The notes under the pieces: model-generated
Told to the model about the DNA's origin: nothing
Databases searched by the model: none
The model's input: only the letters and a program-made list of their open reading frames with translations
In this document: positions 29,425 through 33,524 of the stretch, piece by piece
Position numbering within the stretch: position 1 is the first letter of the stretch
How the letters are laid out: each line of letters begins with the position of its first letter
Program-made: the position numbers and the translations under genes
Assembly (NCBI GenBank): GCA_014799405.1
Contig: JAAVIA010000037.1
Location: forward strand, 5,752-39,275
Origin: Lachnospiraceae bacterium
Lineage (GTDB): Bacteria > Bacillota > Clostridia > Lachnospirales > Lachnospiraceae
Direction of reading: 5' to 3'
Length of the DNA stretch: 33,524 nt

Positions 29425-31218
29425 TTAATTTTCTGGCTGCTGCGGCAGCTCTATCCCAAGCTCCTCAAGCTGCTTTGCATCCACTACATTCGGAGCCTCG
29501 CTCATAAGGCATGAAGCATCCTTAATCTTAGGGAATGCAATAACGTCACGTATGGAATCTTCCTTTGCCATAAGCATAATAAGACGGTCAAGTCCGTAGG
29601 CAAGTCCTGCATGAGGGGGAACACCGTACTTAAATGCATTTAACAGGAAGCCAAACTGCTCATAGGCAGCATCCATTGTAAAGCCAAGAGCCTCAAACAT
29701 TTTCTCCTGTATGTCATTTTGGTGGATACGCACGCTTCCACCGCCTATCTCTGTCCCGTTTAACACTATGTCATATGCCTTTGCACGAACCCTGCCCGGG
29801 TCGCTGTCAATGTATGGAAGGTCCTCCTCCATAGGCATTGTAAACGGATGATGCATAGCCTGATACCTGTTCAAATCCTCGTTCCACTCAAGAAGCGGAA
29901 ATTCAGTTATCCATACAAATTTATACTCGTTCTTATCCAACATTCCGAGATTTTCAGCTATCTCAAGGCGAAGGGCACCGAGAACGTCATAGACAAGTTT
30001 TGTCCTGTCCGCCGCAAAGAGAAGCAAATCGCCATTTTCTCCCTGCATCCTCTCTATAATTGCGTTCATCTCCTCGTCCTTCATAAACTTTGCAAAAGAG
30101 GATTTAATTGTTCCGTCCTCACCGATAGCAATATATGCAAGACCCTTTGCACCATAACCCTTTACAAAATCAACAAGTGCGTCAATCTTCTTTCTAGGCA
30201 TGCCGCCCTGTCCCTTGGCATTTATACCTCGTACACTTCCTCCTGCATCTATCGCGCCCTTAAATACCACAAACTCACAATCCTTAACCACATCCGTTAT
30301 ATCCGTAAGCTCCATGCCAAATCTAAGGTCAGGCTTGTCCGAGCCGAAACGCTCCATTGCCTCCTTATAAGTCATACGCTGTATCGGAAGGGGTATGTCA
30401 ACATTTATTGTATCCTTGAAAAGCTTTGCAAGAAGTCTCTCATTTACATCTATAACGTCATCCACATCAACAAATGAAAGCTCCATGTCTATCTGAGTAA
30501 ATTCCGGCTGTCTGTCCGCACGAAGATCCTCATCACGGTAGCATCTGGCTATCTGAAAATATCTGTCGTAGCCTGAACACATAAGAAGCTGCTTATAAAT
30601 CTGCGGTGACTGTGGAAGGGCATAAAAACTTCCCGGGTGCACACGGCTTGGAACAAGGTAATCCCTTGCTCCCTCAGGGGTTGACTTACAAAGTGTAGGT
30701 GTCTCTATCTCTATAAAGCCCTCTTCCACAAGAAATGCTCTTGTAAGAGTCGTAACCTTGCTCCTCATAATAAGGTTTTTCTGCAAATCAGGACGTCTTA
30801 AATCAAGGTACCTGTATTTAAGCCTAAGTTCCTCCTTTGTCTTACTGTTTTCCTCGATTGGGAAAGGAGGCGTGTCTGCCTCAGACAGTATTCTGATATC
30901 GGAGGCAACTATTTCTATATCACCTGTTACTATATTTTCATTTACAGCGCCTGCACGTTTTGTAACCTTACCCGTAACAGCAATTACAAATTCACTTCTG
31001 AGCTTTTCCGCCTTTGCATAGCTTTCTGCCCCTACGTTTGCCTCCTCAAAAATAATCTGTAGTATTCCGCTTCTATCTCTAAGGTCAACAAATATAATGC
31101 CGCCCTTGTTTCTGCTTTTCTGTACCCATCCCATAACGGTTACTTCATTTCCAATCATGGAATTATTTACTTCTGTACATCTGTGACTTCTTGAAAGTCC
31201 TTTCATGGATTCTGCCAT
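29425..31218 (-). CDS. aspS: Aspartyl-tRNA synthetase
   Basis: A 597-residue protein of normal bacterial length. The N-terminal OB-fold anticodon-binding domain (about 15-110, GWVQKSRNKGGIIFVDLRDR) is followed by class II motifs 2 and 3 (for example YRDEDLRADRQPEFTQIDME and GLAYGLDRLIMLM) with a bacterial GAD insertion between. It charges tRNA-Asp. The start at 31218 is chosen because GGGAGGAG lies 7 nt upstream inside the end of hisS; the longer frame to 31275 runs within hisS. It follows hisS with one nt between stop and start. Confidence 0.96.
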   Translation of the reverse strand: MAESMKGLSRSHRCTEVNNSMIGNEVTVMGWVQKSRNKGGIIFVDLRDRSGILQIIFEEANVGAESYAKAEKLRSEFVIAVTGKVTKRAGAVNENIVTGDIEIVASDIRILSEADTPPFPIEENSKTKEELRLKYRYLDLRRPDLQKNLIMRSKVTTLTRAFLVEEGFIEIETPTLCKSTPEGARDYLVPSRVHPGSFYALPQSPQIYKQLLMCSGYDRYFQIARCYRDEDLRADRQPEFTQIDMELSFVDVDDVIDVNERLLAKLFKDTINVDIPLPIQRMTYKEAMERFGSDKPDLRFGMELTDITDVVKDCEFVVFKGAIDAGGSVRGINAKGQGGMPRKKIDALVDFVKGYGAKGLAYIAIGEDGTIKSSFAKFMKDEEMNAIIERMQGENGDLLLFAADRTKLVYDVLGALRLEIAENLGMLDKNEYKFVWITEFPLLEWNEDLNRYQAMHHPFTMPMEEDLPYIDSDPGRVRAKAYDIVLNGTEIGGGSVRIHQNDIQEKMFEALGFTMDAAYEQFGFLLNAFKYGVPPHAGLAYGLDRLIMLMAKEDSIRDVIAFPKIKDASCLMSEAPNVVDAKQLEELGIELPQQPEN

Positions 31219-31219
31219 T

Positions 31220-32479
31220 TTATTGCTCCTCCCTACTAAAAAATTCAACAATATTGTCGTAGCCTTCTGCCGCAAGCTGTTCCTTTTGGAATTTCTTGTT
31301 TTTCTTCATAATGACTACATTTATCTGTTCTCCTGCTTCCCTTGCAGCCTTTGCCTTTTCAAGTATGTCCGCAAGCTTGTCCTGCGGCATGTTTTTCTCA
31401 ATGAGATATGCCGTCCTTCCTGCTTTATACGGCACCTTAAACTCTCTCTCCAAAAGAAGCATTATAATACGCTCAAAACCAATGGAAAATCCACATGCAG
31501 GCGTAGCATTTCCCGTAAACCGTCCTATCATTTCATCATATCGTCCGCCGCCGCCCACAGAACCTCCGAATTCGTCCATTGAAATCTCAAATATCGGTCC
31601 TGTATAATATGACATTCCCCTTACAAGGGTAGGGTCAAAGAACATTTTAAAATTTGCCGTCTTTGTCTTATCCACGCTCGTAATAATTGTCTCAAGGTTA
31701 TCGGCAATCTCACTGTCAAGTACATCCTTTAGCGTTTCCTTTAAGAACTTTACGCCCTCTATATCATTTGTAACCTTATCAAACAAATCAAGATATGTGT
31801 CAACCGCCGATTTATCGTAACCCTCCTGGTTAAGCTCCTCCCTTACGCCGTCCATGCCTATCTTGTCCATTTTATCCAGTATGATAAACACGGTGTCGTA
31901 GTCAGCTTCCGAAAATCCACTATAGGCTGCCATCGCCTTTAAAATACGACGGTCATTTATTCTTATTGTAAAATTATTAAAATCAAGCCTTCCAAGCAAT
32001 GTTGTGGTTGCAAGGATAAGTTCTATCTCCGCAATTATGTTAGGCTCGCCAAGTATGTCTATGTCACACTGCATAAACTGTCTGTAACGCCCACGCTGCG
32101 GTCTGTCTGCCCTCCATACATTTCCCATCTGCAAAGCCTTAAAGGGACTTGGAAGGTCATTTGCATTATTTGAATAATATCTTGAAAGAGGCACCGTAAG
32201 GTCGTATCTAAGCCCTCCATCCACAAGGTCATCCGTCTCCTTCGCCTCATCAAGTTTAAGCTTTTCCCCTCTTTTTAAAATCTTGAAAATAAGCTTTTCG
32301 TTTTCTCCTCCCTGCTTACTGCTCAAATTTTCTATATGCTCAACGCAAGGGGTTTCCACTGAACAAAAACCAAAGGACTTATAGGTTTCCTTTATAAGTC
32401 CTATACAGTAATCCCTTATTTCCATCTCCCTTGGAAGTATGTCCTTCATGCCTGTTACAGGCTTTTTCTTCATTGCCAT
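31220..32479 (-). CDS. hisS: Histidyl-tRNA synthetase
   Basis: A 419-residue protein. Class II synthetase with TGMKDILPREMEIRDYC at the N-terminus, motif 2 (GNVWRADRPQRGRYRQFMQC), the histidine-specific GGGGRYDEM and GFSIGFERI, and an anticodon-binding domain at the C-terminus (about 325-419). It charges tRNA-His. The ATG follows the hemZ stop codon directly; GGGAGGAT lies inside the last hemZ codons. The last codons of hisS hold the aspS ribosome site. The three genes are a translationally coupled operon. Confidence 0.97.
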   Translation of the reverse strand: MAMKKKPVTGMKDILPREMEIRDYCIGLIKETYKSFGFCSVETPCVEHIENLSSKQGGENEKLIFKILKRGEKLKLDEAKETDDLVDGGLRYDLTVPLSRYYSNNANDLPSPFKALQMGNVWRADRPQRGRYRQFMQCDIDILGEPNIIAEIELILATTTLLGRLDFNNFTIRINDRRILKAMAAYSGFSEADYDTVFIILDKMDKIGMDGVREELNQEGYDKSAVDTYLDLFDKVTNDIEGVKFLKETLKDVLDSEIADNLETIITSVDKTKTANFKMFFDPTLVRGMSYYTGPIFEISMDEFGGSVGGGGRYDEMIGRFTGNATPACGFSIGFERIIMLLLEREFKVPYKAGRTAYLIEKNMPQDKLADILEKAKAAREAGEQINVVIMKKNKKFQKEQLAAEGYDNIVEFFSREEQ

Positions 32480-33524
32480 TTATATATCCTCCCTCAAAAA
32501 GCTTCTTTTTCGCTCAAGCATCTCCTCAAGTCTTTCCATGTAGTCATCAACCGACTTACAGTTTTCCACTCTTTCAACTCTGTTTTCCTTATGAAATGTA
32601 AGCTTTGTGGATGCCCCTGCCCCCACCGAAATAATATCTGTAAGCTCCTCCATAATAAGAATGTTGTAAAGGCACTCGCAGCCTTCCTTTGCATAGCCCA
32701 CATTTTCAAGGTTGCCCCCTATGTTTTTCTGTCTGTACAGATAGTAGGGCTCCATGCCCGCTTCACAGGCAGCCTCTGACACTGCATCGAGCATCCTGTC
32801 TGTGTCATGGTGTATGCTGTCGCCAAACTCACTTATCTGCTCGTTTAATCTTGCCGCCCTTTTTATGGCAAGGGAGTGTACGGTAATGCTTTCAGGTGCA
32901 AGCTTCTTTATTCTTCCTAACGTATATTCCATGCTGTCCAAGTTTTCATTTGGAAGCCCTGCAATTATATCCATGTTTATATTGTCAAATCCGCACTTTC
33001 TTGCAAGGAAAAAGGCTTCCTCAGCCTGTGCGGACGTGTGCGCCCTGCCTATTAGTTTTAATGTTTTATCATTCATGGTCTGCGGATTTATGCTTATTCT
33101 CGTAACACCATGCTTTTTCAAGACAACAAGCTTTTCCTCCGAAATGCTGTCAGGACGCCCTGCCTCAACAGTATATTCCTTAAGATGTGACAGGTCAAAT
33201 GTATTTTCAATATGTAAAAGAAGCTCGTCCATAAGCTCATGGCTTATGGAGGTAGGCGTACCTCCGCCAATGTAAACGGACACAAGCCGTCTTCCATCTC
33301 CCAGCATATTTTTTACAGTACTTATTTCCTCTTTCAGCCTTTCGATATAAACCGAAGCCTTATCCCTATATGCTTCTATGGGATATGAGGTAAATGAACA
33401 ATAAAGACACCTGCTTGGACAAAATGGTATTCCCACATACAGGCAATAATCCCTATCCAAGTCAAAGCCCTCCGTAAGTATAAGCTCCCTTCCCGCTACC
33501 TTTGCTGCAAGCTCTGCCTTACGC
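32480..33524 (-). CDS. hemZ: Radical-SAM coproporphyrinogen dehydrogenase HemZ-like (5' end cut by the window)
   Basis: The frame enters from beyond the window (the codons before 33460 read RKAELAAKVAGRELIL) and runs to TAA at 32480. It has the radical SAM cluster motif CPSRCLYC, then YIGGGTPTS and a long TIM-barrel-like region with TVEAGRPDS and GLPNENLDSMEYT. This fits HemZ, an oxygen-independent coproporphyrinogen III oxidase-type enzyme common in Firmicutes next to hisS; heme or a related pathway role is assumed from the family. The visible part is about 348 codons; the family is about 500 residues, so roughly 150 are missing at the window edge. Confidence 0.85.
   Translation of the reverse strand, partial: RKAELAAKVAGRELILTEGFDLDRDYCLYVGIPFCPSRCLYCSFTSYPIEAYRDKASVYIERLKEEISTVKNMLGDGRRLVSVYIGGGTPTSISHELMDELLLHIENTFDLSHLKEYTVEAGRPDSISEEKLVVLKKHGVTRISINPQTMNDKTLKLIGRAHTSAQAEEAFFLARKCGFDNINMDIIAGLPNENLDSMEYTLGRIKKLAPESITVHSLAIKRAARLNEQISEFGDSIHHDTDRMLDAVSEAACEAGMEPYYLYRQKNIGGNLENVGYAKEGCECLYNILIMEELTDIISVGAGASTKLTFHKENRVERVENCKSVDDYMERLEEMLERKRSFLREDI

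Noticed and set aside
29848-30477. 209-codon plus-strand frame inside aspS
   Set aside because: Antisense to a well-conserved synthetase; composition and lack of ribosome site mark it as a shadow.
1-33524. CRISPR arrays, rRNA and tRNA genes
   Set aside because: No regularly spaced direct repeats and no cloverleaf or rRNA-like segments were seen, including next to the att sites.

Overview
The window looks like a low-GC Clostridia chromosome, most likely Lachnospiraceae. The right third holds compact, syntenic housekeeping genes typical of that family: hemZ-hisS-aspS with overlapping Shine-Dalgarno/stop signals, a two-component system, mutS2, and yhaM-rumA. The left two thirds are AT-richer accessory DNA. 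Species-level placement is not possible from reading alone.

Layout. 1-8.3 kb: accessory genes, namely a LURP-one-like and a SUKH-like gene in one transcription unit, a TipA-type MerR regulator, a membrane protein, an Agr-type LytTR/GHKL two-component system followed by a three-gene membrane/lipoprotein operon, and a PH-like protein. 8.35-19.89 kb: a putative integrative mobilizable element of about 11.5 kb bounded by a 9-bp direct repeat (GTCTCGACG). It carries a large serine recombinase at one end, a long leader with an attenuator-like terminator and oriT-like hairpins, a MobV-type relaxase, an HEPN-domain gene lying between inverted 40-bp repeats, a four-gene membrane/lipoprotein operon, small regulators, a 5' group II intron remnant behind a terminator, and a two-gene membrane + GAF-like pair. 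It ends in a RumA-type C-terminal module. 19.9-21.4 kb: remains of an older insertion (a frameshifted small gene, a KilA-N protein, and a small gene translationally coupled to rumA). 21.4-33.5 kb: core genes, interrupted by two very large palindromes (26642-26842 and 29071-29403).

The most interesting reading is at the element ends. Both att cores lie in the same reading frame, inside codons for the conserved V-E-T motif that in RumA contains the catalytic glutamate. In the integrated state the recombinase ends with a short RumA-like tail. If the element circularises by recombination at the 9-bp core, the recombinase frame would run directly into the roughly 100-residue module now stranded at 19581-19892, giving a fusion of about 652 residues. 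When such an element enters rumA itself, the same module would become the new C-terminus of the host methyltransferase. The resident rumA already carries a decayed copy of such a module (in-frame deletion plus a 1-nt frameshift), which points to repeated insertions at this locus.
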